A stretch of 64,000 bases of DNA from Ceratotherium simum simum (taxonomy: Eukaryota > Chordata > Mammalia > Perissodactyla > Rhinocerotidae), in NCBI RefSeq assembly GCF_000283155.1, contig NW_004454159.1, positions 14,526,714 to 14,590,713 of the forward strand, in the 5' to 3' direction. Made by a program: the position numbers and the translations under genes. Shown in pieces: positions 22,454 to 34,575 of the stretch (positions are counted from its first letter, which is position 1; the number at the start of each line of letters is the position of its first letter). The notes below the pieces were generated by a model. That model did not search any database, was not told where the DNA came from, and was given only the letters and a program-made list of their open reading frames with translations.

Positions 22454-23743
22454 TGAATAGCATGAGTAAAGGGGTCTAGGTGTTAAAAGTGCTGAGCATA
22501 TTCAGTGGTCCAGTTTAAGTAGTCCACTTTAAGTGGGACTTTGGGTGAATAAAGATGAAAAAGGGTAACTATAAGAAGATAAACCTCAAAAAGTAAAGTG
22601 GAACCAGTCATGAAAGACTCACTTGCTGTGCTAACGCAAGTTCAATTTATTTTGTAATTAGTGGGAACCTTGGGAGTAGTTTTGAACAGTGACATGATGG
22701 TATTAGAACCAGTATCTTAGCCAAAGGAGAAAATTTATCATAATACTGTGTATAGCATATATTTATTTGAGACCTATTTATGTTTGTTCCTTTAAAAATT
22801 GTGAGGTTTTTGTAAAGTAAAAATAGCGGTTTTTAAATGTGTATACTGACAACTTGAAGAAAATTGAATTAAATTAAAGTTAATGACTTTATATTCTCCA
22901 TTGTTAAGTGTGTTTTTTGGCACCTGTTTCTTTGTTGGTTTAGTTTGAGCCCTAGCATAAATATACATTTATATTGACATTGATAACTCCTAGATCCTCC
23001 TCCTTATTTTTTTTTAATGTAATGGCCGTTCATGTCTAGTATGGATACAAAAGTGAAAATGAACCACATGGTTAAACATGTTGCTCTTTCTTTTCCTCTT
23101 AGTCTTGATAGGTCTCACTCTTCCTGCCCTTTATGGTCTATCCTGAGTACCCAGCCCTCTAGGGAATGGAAGGGAAAATGAGCTTTTAAAAACATGGGAG
23201 CTAGTGTGGGGTCCTGGGTGGGGCAGCAACAGTTAAGGTTCAGGGATATGATTTAAATCAAGGAAGGTTAAGTGTGTGATGTGACTACTCGAGCCCTGCT
23301 CCATTCCACCACTACCCCCTTCCTCTCCTTGCCCCCAAGCAGATACTGTGCTTTCTCTTATCTGCATTGGATGCAGCTACAGAATCCTTTTGCACATAGC
23401 AGTTCAGGCAGTACTCCTCCACCCAGGTGAAGTGCTCTGCGTGGGGCCTGGCACAGAGAACATTCTTGGTAAATGTGACCTTCACAACTGACTCTTTGCT
23501 TGTAGTTTCAGAACCACAGTAGCTGCTTAAGGAGGAAGCTAGAAAACCTCTTTGTCACCTTTCTCTTTGGTTAAGGCCATTCATCTCATCTTACTCTTCT
23601 GAATAGTCACTTACCTGTGAAAGAACTAAAAGTAAAACCTGAACTAGCTCTCATACAATAAGAGCAGGTTTCTGATAATTGAAAATAGCCTGTTTAGCTG
23701 CATGACTAGAGGATGTGTCCATTAACTGATTTTTCCATTGCAG

Positions 23744-25163
23744 GGGACTTGTATGGCGCTATTGGCTCTCCTGTACGATTAGCGAGGACTGTGGTAGTTG
23801 GCAAACGACAAGATATGGTCCAGAGGCTGCTTTATTTTCTCACTTATTTCATAAGATGCTCTGAACTTCAGGAAACCCATCTTTTAGAAAACGGAGAAGA
23901 TGAAGCCATCGTTATGCCAGGCACAGTAATTACTACCACTTTAGAGAAAGGTGAAATAGAAGAATCTGAGTATGTGCTAATCACAATGCATAGAAACAAA
24001 AGCAGTTTGCTCTTTAAAGAATCAGAAGAAACAAGGACTCCTAACTGTAACTGTAAATATTGCAGTCATCCACTCCTTGGGCAGAATGTAGAGAATGTTT
24101 CACAACAAGAGAGAGAAGATATTCAAAACAGCTCTAAGGAGCTGCTAGGAATTTCAGACGAGTGCCGAATGATTTCTCCTTCTGACTGCCAAGAAGAAAA
24201 TGCTGTTGGTGTTAAACAGTATAGAGATAAATTAAGAACTTGCCTTGACACTAAGTTAGAGACAGTTGTTTGCACAGGATCTGCTCCAGTAGACAAATGT
24301 ACATTGTCAAAGTCAGGCTTAGAGCCAGCAGAGGAAACATGGCAGAGTGAGGAATTGCTGGATTCAGGTAATCACACAGGCAAAGTGTTGAGATCCACAG
24401 GAATGATTGTGGAAAAAAAACCTCCAGATAAGCTTGTGACTGCTGCATTTTCTTGTGAAGGAACCCAGACAAAGGTTACTTTCTTGATTGGGGATTCTAT
24501 GTCACCTGACTCAGATACTGAACTCCGGAGTCAGGCAGTGGTGGATCAGATTACGAGGCATCACACCAAACCACTGAAGGAAGAAAGAGGGGCTATTGAT
24601 CAGCATCAAGAAACTAAACAAACAACTAAGGACCAATCTGGAGAATCTGATATACTGAACATGGTTTCTGGAGAGCCCTGTGAACTTCCCTGTTGGAATC
24701 CTTCAGACCCAGAAAGCATGAGCTTATTTGATGAATATTTTAATGATGATTCAATTGAAACCAGGACTATTGATGATATTCCAGTTAAAACAAGTACAGA
24801 CAGTACAGAGCACTGCTGTATGTTAGAGTTTTCAAAGAGATTGTGTACAAAAGATAACAAACAGAACGATGAATTTTGTAAATGTATAGAAACAGTTCAC
24901 CAAGATTCATGTAAAACCTGCTTTCCTCAGCAGGACCAAAGAGATACACTCTCTATTCTTGTCCCCCATGGGGATAAAGAGAGTTCAGAGAAAAAAATTG
25001 CTGTAGGACCTGAATGGGACATTCCAAGAAATGAAAGTTCAGATAGTGCCCTTGGGGATAGTGAAAGTGAAGATACAGGGCATGATATGACTAGACAAGT
25101 GAGCAGTTATTATGGAGGAGAACAAGAAGATTGGGCAGAAGAGGATGAGATACCTTTTCCTGG
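23744..25163 (+). CDS. FNIP1: FNIP1 large coding exon, residues about 507-980
   Basis: 1,420-base exon encoding [40 protein letters not shown] (end of the middle domain), then a long, mostly disordered acidic and Ser/Thr-rich linker, ending with [13 protein letters not shown]. An ORF runs open from 23713, but the ATG there is intronic: TCCATTGCAG at 23734-23743 is the acceptor. Donor GG|GTAAGTA. Regulatory features visible: the CNCKYCSH cluster at 24046-24069 (known reductive-stress degron region read by CUL2-FEM1B) and the serine relay from Ser938 at 25036 (known CK2 sites that strengthen Hsp90 binding). The frame count puts this serine at exactly 938, which supports the assumed 372 upstream residues. 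Confidence 0.98.
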
Positions 25164-25981
25164 GTAAGTAGGAGGTTTTAACATTAATAATAGGCTCTAT
25201 ATAAATATGTACCATTCTTTTGTTTAGCTGGTTTCTGAAGGTTGGTAGTAGTTAATATAAAAGTAGAGATCATTGTCCTGGACAAATTCTCTTTTATTAC
25301 TATGTGCTCTTACTCATAGGGAGGATTAAAGGCTAACCCCCCCAGGCATCCCAGAAAGGCTTTACAAAGGTGTTGGAGAAAAGTTTGTTGGTACGTAGGA
25401 GATTCCTTACTGCTTAGGAGCGTTCAAGCTATTTAGGAGTGAATTATGCCCCCAAAAAGGACCTGTGCTGAACCTGCAACTAGGAAGAGGTAATCACAGA
25501 GAAGGTGGGAAATGATTAGAAATAACCATTTGGCCAAGACTAAGAGGAAAACAGGAAATGTATACTCTGGGTCAAGTATACAAGGAGAAGATTCGTACTT
25601 GAGAAATGTTATATACCAAGCTTTGGATTTGTGAGTTATTTAACTACTTTGTTTTAGATGATGATTTTCATAATCTGGTTGTAGCAAGAATGTGTTACAT
25701 ATACAAGGGACAGCATTCCTAAAGTCTATTATGAAAGATTTATGCTCACCTCATTACGAATTTGTTCATTAGACCCTCTTCCCTGGATAAGAAAGAGGAG
25801 TATTTTGTGGTCTGATTGAGCAGTTAAGCCAGTTTTTACTTAAGGATGATTTTACTCTAAGTATGTTTTATAGAAAATGATGGTACTGGAAATATGGATT
25901 AGTAGAGTCCAAAAATTTGTTTATTGGTAAAGTATGTTTATTATTAATTAGGTATGCCTTCTTTTGGGACCTTTCTTCCAG
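25164..25981 (+). other. FNIP1: FNIP1 intron, 0.8 kb
   Basis: GTAAGTA donor to CTTTCTTCCAG acceptor. No repeat family or additional exon recognised. Confidence 0.85.
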
Positions 25982-26150
25982 GTCAAAGTTAATTGAAGTG
26001 AGTGCTGTTCAGCCTAACATCGCCAACTTTGGGAGGTCCTTGTTGGGTGGCTACTGCTCGTCTTATGTGCCTGACTTTGTTCTTCAAGGAATTGGGAGTG
26101 ATGAGAGGCTCCGTCAGTGTCTGGTGTCAGATTTGTCTCACGCTGTGCAG
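25982..26150 (+). CDS. FNIP1: FNIP1 coding exon, residues about 980-1036
   Basis: 169 bases encoding [40 protein letters not shown] and [16 protein letters not shown], the start of the conserved FNIP C-terminal domain (DENN-like module packed against folliculin). The first G completes Gly980. The donor GTGAGT follows CAG, so the exon ends on a codon boundary. Confidence 0.97.
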
Positions 26151-26479
26151 GTGAGTTACCTTCATTGCTCTTGAATTTATTTAGAACAAACTCTGTTAAC
26201 CAGTAGTACCCAGAATTGCCTTATATTTTTTATCACACTTCACTGTATAACACAATCATTGTTCTCTGAATCCATCACTTCATATATATAAAGTATATAA
26301 AGTCTGTATTTATATTATATATGTATATAAGGTATTACATATAATACCTGCATGTTTGTACCTGTCACCATGAAAGCAAGTAGAGCATTGCAGGAATCTA
26401 TCGAAATGGAAATCTGAAATACAGAAAATATTGTATGTATTCATAGATGTTCATCTCTAGGTTATTTATAATATCAAAA

Positions 26480-28620
26480 AAAAATGTGAATGTTTAAATG
26501 TGAATGGAATTATTTTCTTAATTTCATTTTCAGATTGTTCATTGCTAGTAAATAGAAGTACAGTGCTTTTTGTATTTTGATCTTATAGTCTGCCACCTTG
26601 AACTCGCTTATTATTTCTTGTAATTTTTTGTGTGGATTCCTTAGGATGTTCTACTTACAGGCTGATGTCATCAATGAATAGACAGTTTTACATTGTCCTT
26701 TCCGGTCCGGATACTTCTGTTTCTTTCTTGCCTGGTTGTGTGGGCTAGAACCTTCAGTACAATATTGCATAGAAGTGCTGATAGTAGACATCCTTGTGTT
26801 TTTCCTCATCTTAGGGGGAAAACATTGAGTCTTTTGTTATTATGATGTTAGCTGTAGGAGTCTTACAGATGCCCTTTATAAGGTGGAACAAGTTCCCTTC
26901 TAGTCCTAGTTTTTTGAGTTTTTTTGCCCCCTGCTTTTAAATCATGAATGGGTGTGGGATTTTGTCCAATACTTTTTCTGTGTCTATTGAAATCATCATG
27001 TGGTTTTTCTTCTTTAAATTATTAATGTAATAGATTACATCAATTGATTTTTAGATGTTAAACCAACCCTTGTATTCCTGGGATAAAATCCCACTTGGTC
27101 ATGATATATAATCCTTTTTATATGTTGCTGGATTTTATTTACTAACATTTTGTTGTGGATTTTAGAGTCTATATTCATGAGGAATATTAGTCTGTAGTTT
27201 TCTTGTGATGTCTTTGTCTAGCTTAAATATCAGAATAATGCTGGCCTCATAGAAGGAGTTGGGAAGTATTTCCTCCTCTATTTTCTGGAAGAGTTTCTGG
27301 AAGATTGGTATTATTTTTTCTCCAAATGTTTAATAGAATTCACCAGTGAAACCATCTGGGCCTAGGCTCTTTTTAATGCAACTATTTTAAATTGCTAATT
27401 CAGTTTCGCGATATAGATCTGTTCTGATTTCTATTTCTTCTTGAATCAATTTTGATAATTTTTGTCTTTCTAGGAACTAGTTGGTTTCATTTAAATGATG
27501 TAATTTGTTGGAATAAGGTTGTCCTTAGTATACACTTATAATTCTTTCAGTTTCTTTAAAGTCATTGGTTATGTCTCCTCTTTCATTCCTGATTTTTGTA
27601 ATCTGTGTTTTTCCTTTTTTGTCCCCCTCTAACGGGTGGGGGATTCTCCAAAGAAGACTTCATTCATGGCTTGACTTCATCAGTAGATATTTTTGGCCCA
27701 TATGCATCAAAGGTCAGCAAGCTATGGGACAAGTAGGCCTGCTTTTTGTACATAAAGTTTTATTGCAACATGACCACACCCATTTATTTATGTACTCTAT
27801 AACTGTTTTCCTGCTTCAACTGAGACCTTATAGCCCCTAAAGCATAAAATATTTTCTGTCTGGCTCTTTACAGAATAAGTTTGCTGGTTCCTATTCTAGT
27901 TGAAGGTTGTCAATTTTGTTGATCTTTTCAAGAAAACAACTTTTGTTTTCATTGATTTTTCTCTGTTTTTCTGTCTTCTATTTCATTGATTTCTATCCTC
28001 ATCTTTATTATTTCTTTCCTTCTGCTTGCTTTGTGTTAGTTTGCTCTTTTTATAGTTTCTTAAGGTGGAAGCTTAGGTTATTAATTTGAAATATTTTTTG
28101 TTTTCTAACAGGCATTTTTGTGTAAGTACTACTTTAATGGAATCTCATAAGTTTTGGTCTGTTGTGTTTTCATTTTCATTCACTTAAAATATTTTCTAAT
28201 TTCCCTTGCCATTTCTTTGACCCATGGGTTAGTTAGAAGTATGCTGTTTAATTTGCAAATATTTGTGGAATTTTAAATTTACTGTTATTGTTAATTTCTA
28301 AATTAGTTATTTTGTGGTCAGAGAACATACTTTGTATGATTTCAGTTCTTTTAAATTTATTAAGACTTGTTTTATGGCCCAGCATATGGTCTATTTTCCA
28401 CATGTGCTTGAAAAGAATAGTTGGCTGTTGTTTGGTGGAGTGTTCTTTAGCTGTCAGGTCGAGTTGGTTGATAGCTTTATTCAAGATTTCTATGTCCTTG
28501 CTGATTTGCTGTCTAGTTGTTTCATCAGTTATTGAGAATAGGATATTGAAGTCTCCAGTTGTTGAATTTTCTGTTTATCACTTTGATTTCATATGTGACT
28601 TTAGTAATTTTTTTAACAAA
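26480..28620 (-). mobile_element. Antisense L1 ORF2
   Basis: Antisense ORF2 phrases run through the region: CAGGCTGATGTCATCAATGA, AGTAGACATCCTTGTGTTTT, CCAACCCTTGTATTCCTGGG, CCATCTGGGCCTAGGCTCTT, TTGATCTTTTCAAGAAAACA and GTCTAGTTGTTTCATCAGTT. The sense ORF2 is interrupted by many stops. Broken by the MITE at about 27711-27893 and by unassigned sequence at 27620-27710. Confidence 0.87.
27711..27893. mobile_element. hAT-type MITE nested in the antisense L1
   Basis: AAGGTCAGCAAGCTATGGGA at the left, GTACATAAAGTTTTATTGCA inside and CTTTACAGAATAAGTTTGCT then GGTTCC at the right; the ends are imperfect inverted repeats of the common mammalian family with GGTCGGCAAACT ends. I leave the MER number open. 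Confidence 0.75.
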
Positions 28621-29399
28621 AACTTCTCCTTTCCGCAACCCCCCAAAAAAACGTTGAAAAGGAAATGGAGAAATCCAACTGGGAAATCATGGGTGAGAAA
28701 ATATAGCTCGTTAAGCAAGCAGTCACTTAATTGTTAGCCAAAAACGTTTAAACCTTTTATGTCTGTAGAAAATTACCTAAAATTGTAAATTTTGGTGTTT
28801 TATTATATAGTAGAGAAATTATAGCAGATTTAGATAAAAACAAAGTTTGTAAAGAAAACATCAAAACTCATGTTCTTTATATTTAAAAGTTATTTTGCTC
28901 AACCTTTTAACACCAATCAGATAAATATTTACTGACAACCTATGTTCTGAACGTAGTGCTAATACTCCAAGGGATGTATAGATGAAAAAGAAATAGTTTC
29001 TAACCTCAAGTTATTTATTTAGTAATGGAGAAAATAAGGCAAATATTGTGAATAAATGTAGTACACAACGTGTGAAAAAATAAATGCCTGAGGAGAATAC
29101 TAATAAGTAATTTAATGCTTCAGGGGAAGAATTTATATCGGTTGATGGTGTTTGTCCTTCAGAGTGAAGGAACCATTTCTCTTTTTTTCAGTTCTGTCTT
29201 CCCAGTGCCTGACATAGTGCTCAGTAAATATTTGTTGAATTACTTGGTTAGGAAATCCCATGTGGGTCCTGTTAATGCTCTGTTTATCCTCTTGTCTTTC
29301 TTTACATCTGATCTTAGTCACTCAGTCTCTTTTCTTCCTCCATCTGTACTCATTACCTCACACAACGTTCTGGTGTTCTCTCTGAAAGTTTCGCATTGG

Positions 29400-29620
29400 A
29401 AGGGGTTACTGTCTCCTCTCGTGGCCTATGTGCCAGACACTTAAATGTAATACCTCACTTAATATAGTAATCCTTTGAGGCACCTGTTTTTATCATCCCT
29501 GTATTTCAGATGTAGCATAGAGAGATTTTTAAGTTACATAGATAGGGAATGGCAGAGCTAGAAATCAGTCCTGATCTGCCTGTTCTTAAGCTGTGCCCTT
29601 AAGCTTCTGTGCTCTACTGT
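29400..29620 (-). repeat. MIR SINE relic, antisense
   Basis: GTGCCAGACACTTAAATGTA, CACTTAATATAGTAATCCTT, ATTTCAGATGTAGCATAGAG and AATGGCAGAGCTAGAAATCA follow the complement of MIR from its 3' end inwards. A weaker sense MIR-like piece lies near 30260-30400. Confidence 0.72.
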
Positions 29621-30464
29621 CTCTAAAACAGATGAACAAAGGTTAATACAAATACGAAAATTAGCATTGTAATGCTTTTATCGTTCTTTTCATTGTGGTA
29701 AAAAGAAAGACCTTTTTTGTCTTTTGCCCTCTGTTTTAGTAACTGGCTTTCTAGCCCTACCCTCTCGTATTTTCATTTCATTATGTAAGATATTTTATTA
29801 TCAAAGAGTTTTACAGAAAATTTTGAAAAATGAAAGGTAAAATACCAACCTTAATCTCTACACTAACAGGTTGTTGAATTTTTTGCCAGTCATTTTTTCC
29901 TATTCATATATAACGTTTATTTTTAATGGTTTTAGTTATTGTGTACTTAAAATTTATCATCATTACATTTAACATGAGAACTGTTTTTTATGTGCCTACA
30001 TGGAAAAACATGTAGGAACTTTTTAATACATAAATACTGAGGATAGTACTTTTTTAAAAGAGATAGTCTTATTCTCCTGAACTATGTTAGTGGACTGTCT
30101 TTTCTTTTTCTCCCCAGTTTTTAAGAAAGTCTTATTTTTCTTACTACCAGATGAATATATATTCGTTATATAAAATGTTGAAATGTGTAGAAAGCTAAAC
30201 AAAATTTTCCTAACTCTGCCATTCAGTGGCAGCCATTCTTAATACAAAAACAACTTCTAGTCATGATGAAGTACATGGCGTCTGATAAAACCCAGACATG
30301 GCCACTTACTGCTTGTGTATCCTAAGACAAGATATTTAATCTAACAGAGCTTCAGTTTCATTGCCTATGAAACGATACTGATGTTTGTATACCAGACTTA
30401 TATTGTTTGATGTTTTATATATATTTTAGGAATTCTGTGCCTTGTATCTTCTTCATTATTCTTC

Positions 30465-30780
30465 TGTATGTATGTATGTATGTTTATGTGTATGTATACA
30501 CACTACATATATATATATAAAATTGAGGCCTTTTATATATATACATATATATTTTTAATATATACACACATGTATTTTTATATATGCTATATACATATAT
30601 ATAGTTTTGGTAAGTTTTCTTGAAAAGCTTTTAGATTTGCCATAATTTCCTTACTATATAATAAAACACTAAAATTTACATTTTTATATATATACACATA
30701 TGTATTTTTTATATAACTATACATATGTATAAAATGTGTATCTGTGTGTATATACACGCTATATATGGTATTATATTTAC
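30465..30780. repeat. TATG / TA / TG microsatellite cluster
   Basis: TATGTATGTATGTATGT, ACATATATATATATAAAA, ATATATACATATATAT and related blocks recur over about 300 bases, interrupted by short unique pieces. Self-complementary TA stretches can form hairpins. Probably microsatellite growth in A-rich L1 debris. Confidence 0.8.
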
Positions 30781-30939
30781 TGTTTTGAATTCTTTTTTTG
30801 TCACTTAACTGTTGATATAAGAGAATTTACCCATATTATTAACATACTTTGTAAACATTGTTTTTAATGTTTATTGATTATTTCATGGTTTTGTCATATG
30901 GTTTTTCTCACCTTTCTCCTATTGCTCGACTTCTGCATA

Positions 30940-31030
30940 CATCATTATGTTGTGTATGTTGTACATCTTAAATGAATACGATGTTATATGTCAATTATAT
31001 ATCAATAAAACTGGAAAAATAAATAAAAGT
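30940..31030 (+). mobile_element. L1 3' tail fragment, sense
   Basis: CTTAAATGAATACGATGTTA, TATGTCAATTATATATCAAT and AAAACTGGAAAAATAAATAA: a short 5'-truncated L1 3' end with its A-rich tail. Confidence 0.7.
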
Positions 31031-31039
31031 TGATCTTCT

Positions 31040-31690
31040 CTCAGCAACTTCCACCTATATAATACAGTATTATTAAATATAGTCTCTATGATGTACATTA
31101 CATCTCCAGAACTTATTTATCCTATAACTGGAAGTTTGTACCTTTTGACCACCTTCACCGATTTCCCCCACCTCCCACCTCCATCTCTGTCAACCACCAA
31201 TCTGTTCTCTGTTTCTACAAGTTTGATTTTTTTAGATTCCACATGTAAGTGAGATCATACAGTATTTGTATTTCTCTGACTTATTTCACTTAGCATAATG
31301 CCCTTAAGGTCCATCCATGTTGTTGCATATGGCAAGATTTCCTTCTTTCTCATGGCTGAATAATATTCCTGTGTGTGTGTGTGTGTATGTACCACGTCTT
31401 CTTTATCCATTAATCTGTTGATGGACATTTAGGTTGTTTCCGTATCTTGACTATTATGAATAATGCTGCAGTGAGCCATGGGAATGCAGGTATCTCTTTG
31501 ATGTTCTGTTTTCATTTCCTTTGGATATATACCCAAAAGTGGAATTGCTGGATCATATGGTAGTTCTATTTTTAATTTTTGGAGAAACCTCCATGCTGTT
31601 TTCCATAGTGTATGCACCAATTTACATTCCCACCAATAGTGCACCAAGGTTCACTTTTCTCCACACCCTCATCAACACTTGTTTAAGTTG
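31040..31690 (-). mobile_element. L1 3' UTR and ORF2 C-terminus, antisense
   Basis: GTACATTACATCTCCAGAAC, TCCATGTTGTTGCATATGGC, TATACCCAAAAGTGGAATTG and CAATTTACATTCCCACCAAT are antisense L1. Minus-strand reading at 31429-31647 gives the ORF2 C-terminal motif [20 protein letters not shown] and [20 protein letters not shown]. It abuts the sense L1 tail at 30940-31030, so two L1 3' ends lie tail to tail. Confidence 0.88.
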
Positions 31691-33363
31691 AAATTTTGTC
31701 AGATTAGGACATTGCATATGACAATCCATTGAATGAAAACAAGCAATTTCAGAATGAGTGACTGGCACTGCTCCTGAGCCGCCTTGTTTTTTAACAACTT
31801 CTAAAGTGAGTTTTACTTGAATTATTTTTGAATGCAAACTTGGAGTTTAGGCCCTTCTCTCTTGGGAGACTGTTGACTTGGGACCATTATCCTTTTCCTT
31901 ACCAAAAAATAGCTCTGATAGATTTTGGTTTGATAAACCTTTTAAAATATTAGCCACATGCCTTTTGATTGAGGAGCTCTAAACTTAATTTCTAAAGTGG
32001 TTTGTAACCCTGTAAACAAGGTATATTTCATAGCAATTTCCCTGTTATCTGTTTAGGCATTTCCTTGTGAGGAAAAAGGGTGGACCTCCTTTATAATTCT
32101 CATCTCCTAAAGATGCCCACTGCTTTTCAAAGTAGTATTTACCTTTAACAGTATGTTTTTCCACTTTGGTTATTTGATCATACCTCCTGTCTTATTTTTC
32201 TTTTATAACCACAGAGATACTTACATTAAAATACATGTTCACGATTATGTTTCTTAAAAATGTAAGCTATACCTTACATCTTTAGATGTATATACCATTT
32301 CCAAAATTATACTTCAGTAATTTAGTTGATGAATAGAAAAATATTATATCCTTGGTAAGAGTTAAATAAATTTTATAAAAACAAAAATAAAGTTTAGAGT
32401 TCCATGGAAAGTCTTCACAGTGTATTTTTCCAGGCATTTTCTTTGCCATTGTCTTCTTCCCCACTTTTCAGTATCATTTTTTCACAAATTTAGTCACATA
32501 CACCTACTTCTCTCTCTGAGTCTTCTCATGATATTCCCTCTTACACAATTATCCATGTTTCCCTCCATTTTTCACCAGTAATCCTATCCATTCTTCAATG
32601 TCGTATCCCTATGTCTCTTCTACTGTAAAAGTCCCAGTCACACAGAACTCACTATTGCCCTCCTCTGTTACCCCAATACTTGGTTCCTATTTTGTCCGTT
32701 ATACATACATCTTTTTATAGGTGTATTCATTTCTGTCTTCTTCACTGTGAGCTTCGTTGTCTTTGTTTCCTTACCATCAAGCAAAAAGCTTTATTCAAAG
32801 GGGTTGTTCATTAACTGGGCAATCAGATATCCTTTGGGGGGGGGGGGTACCAAACCTAAGTTTATCCAGAAGCAAACTTACATTCTTAGCTATGTAATTG
32901 TGGTAACAGAAAAGTTCAAAAGGAAAAAGCCATTGTGTTCAAGTATTTCAAAGTGTAGTTTTTATCTCAGTCTTATTGCTGCTGTTCCATATGGCCAGTG
33001 GTGAAGAAATCCTTACGTTTCCAAATACAGAAATATGTTGAAGTATTGAGCATTGTAGAGCCATCATCTTTTTCTGATAGTGGTGCTATGTATTTAATTG
33101 TCAATACTGGTTTTTGTGTGTAAACCATGGGAAACCAAGGGCACAGCCATTTGCCTATGGTCCTTTTATCAGTATATGTGAGTTAAAAATATTTTTCATT
33201 ATGCCTTAAATTTTCTAATTATAAAAGTGTAAATTTAGGTAAATGCTGTGATAGAAATTCAGACAATATAAAGATATACAAAGCAAAGAGTAGAAATCCT
33301 TCTTCATACTCTTAATATTCCATACTTCTTCACAGAGATCTTCATGATAAAGAGTTTGAGTAT

Positions 33364-33611
33364 TTTTTTTTTTTTTTTTGAGGAAGGTCAGCCCTGAGCT
33401 AACATCCATGCCAATCCTCCTCTTTTATTGCTGAGGAAGACTGGCCCTGGACTAACATCTGTGCCCATCTTCCTCCACTCTATATAGGATGCCACGACAG
33501 CATGGTCTGACAAGTGGTGCTTCGGTGTGCACCCGGGATCTGAACCTGCGAATCCCGGGCCACGAGCAGCGGAATGCGTGCACTTAACTGCTACGCCACG
33601 GGGCCGGCCCC
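33364..33611 (-). mobile_element. ERE SINE
   Basis: Poly(T) then GAGGAAGGTCAGCCCTGAGC, GAGGAAGACTGGCCCTGGAC and the complement of the head ending CACGGGGCCGGCCCC. Probable target duplication around TTGAGTATTTT and CTGAGTATTTT. Confidence 0.92.
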
Positions 33612-34264
33612 TGAGTATTTTCTATACATTTTCATTTAGATATAGATCTGAATTTTTAAAAACGTAACTGGGATATAATGTGTCTGTGTGTATAGTGACT
33701 TTTTTTTCCCATTTAACCATCTGTCTTGGAGAGTTATGTTAGTACCTATTGATTTTTCTTCTTTTTAATTACTGTATCCACACTCTAGGTATACGTCTTG
33801 GTAAACAGAAAAACCTAGCACACGTAAGCAGCAAGGTACTTCATGTAATCAAGGGATAGCCCCTGAGGTGCTCAAATGAATGCTTGACAGGTTGGGATAG
33901 TTAGCACAAAACCTTAACAGTTGACTTGTTCATGTGAATTCCTGTCCTATCTATTTTTAAAATGTTTAGCTCTTTCAAGGTAAAAAACATTTTCTTCCTA
34001 TTGCCTAGCACATAGTTGGCACTCAGTAAATTCATCAAACGAATGAATGATCAAAAGACTAGTTAAAGTTAAGTTCTGGATTAAAGAATACAAAGTTCTG
34101 GTAACCAATCTGCACTTAATGATGATTTCTATAAGATATTTTAGGATATTTGTTATTGAGTTAATTACCTATTCCGTTCTCCACCGTCAAGGATTCTTTG
34201 GCAGTAGCTGTCAGAATTTAATATTCTTTTATTCTGAAAACTTCAATTTTTCTTTTCTTTCCAG

Positions 34265-34462
34265 CATCCAGTATTGGATGAACCAATAGCAGAAGCTGTC
34301 TGTATTATAGCAGATATGGATAAATGGACTGTTCAAGTGGCCAGTAGTCAGAGACGAATGACAGATAATAAATTGGGAAAAGAAGTATTGGTTTCCAGTC
34401 TTGTTTCTAACCTGCTTCATTCCACTCTTCAGCTTTATAAACATAACTTGTCTCCAAATTTT
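34265..34462 (+). CDS. FNIP1: FNIP1 coding exon, residues about 1037-1102
   Basis: 198 bases, exactly 66 codons, encoding [40 protein letters not shown] and [20 protein letters not shown] then NLSPNF, within the FNIP C-terminal domain. Acceptor CTTTCCAG, donor TTT|GTAAGT. Both edges fall on codon boundaries, so skipping this exon would keep the frame but remove the domain core. Confidence 0.97.
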
Positions 34463-34575
34463 GTAAGTATGTGTAAGCCTTAAGTTACTTTGAGCACTCT
34501 GATAGGTGACTCTGTCTAGTATGTGCCTACATTGAATACTATTGTTAGCTTCATCATTGTTTTCCTGAAAGAAGG

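Larger units (their letters stand above)
20287..23743 (+). other. FNIP1: FNIP1 intron, 3.5 kb
   Basis: GTATGT donor to CCATTGCAG acceptor. Holds a MIR invaded by an ERE, an L1 3' fragment and a deleted Tigger1 (listed). 22454-23743 is largely non-repetitive to my eye, with one pyrimidine-rich, moderately GC-rich stretch around 23090-23560, and no recognised exon. Confidence 0.85.
26151..34264 (+). other. FNIP1: FNIP1 intron, 8.1 kb
   Basis: GTGAGT donor to CTTTCCAG acceptor. Contains an antisense L1 with a nested MITE, MIR pieces, an AT/TG-rich microsatellite cluster, two L1 3' fragments and one ERE, listed separately. 31700-33360 and 33612-34264 contain no recognised coding segment; 32500-32760 looks like diverged L2 3' sequence, and 32836-32847 is a run of 12 G. 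Confidence 0.85.

Noticed and set aside
23713..23743. Start codon of the 484-codon open frame at 23713
   Set aside because: It is in the intron; the polypyrimidine tract and CAG at 23741-23743 place the exon start at 23744, and the frame joins the preceding exon through a split Gly codon.
28288..28737. 149-codon ORF
   Set aside because: It is the antisense of a degraded L1 ORF2; long antisense frames are common there.
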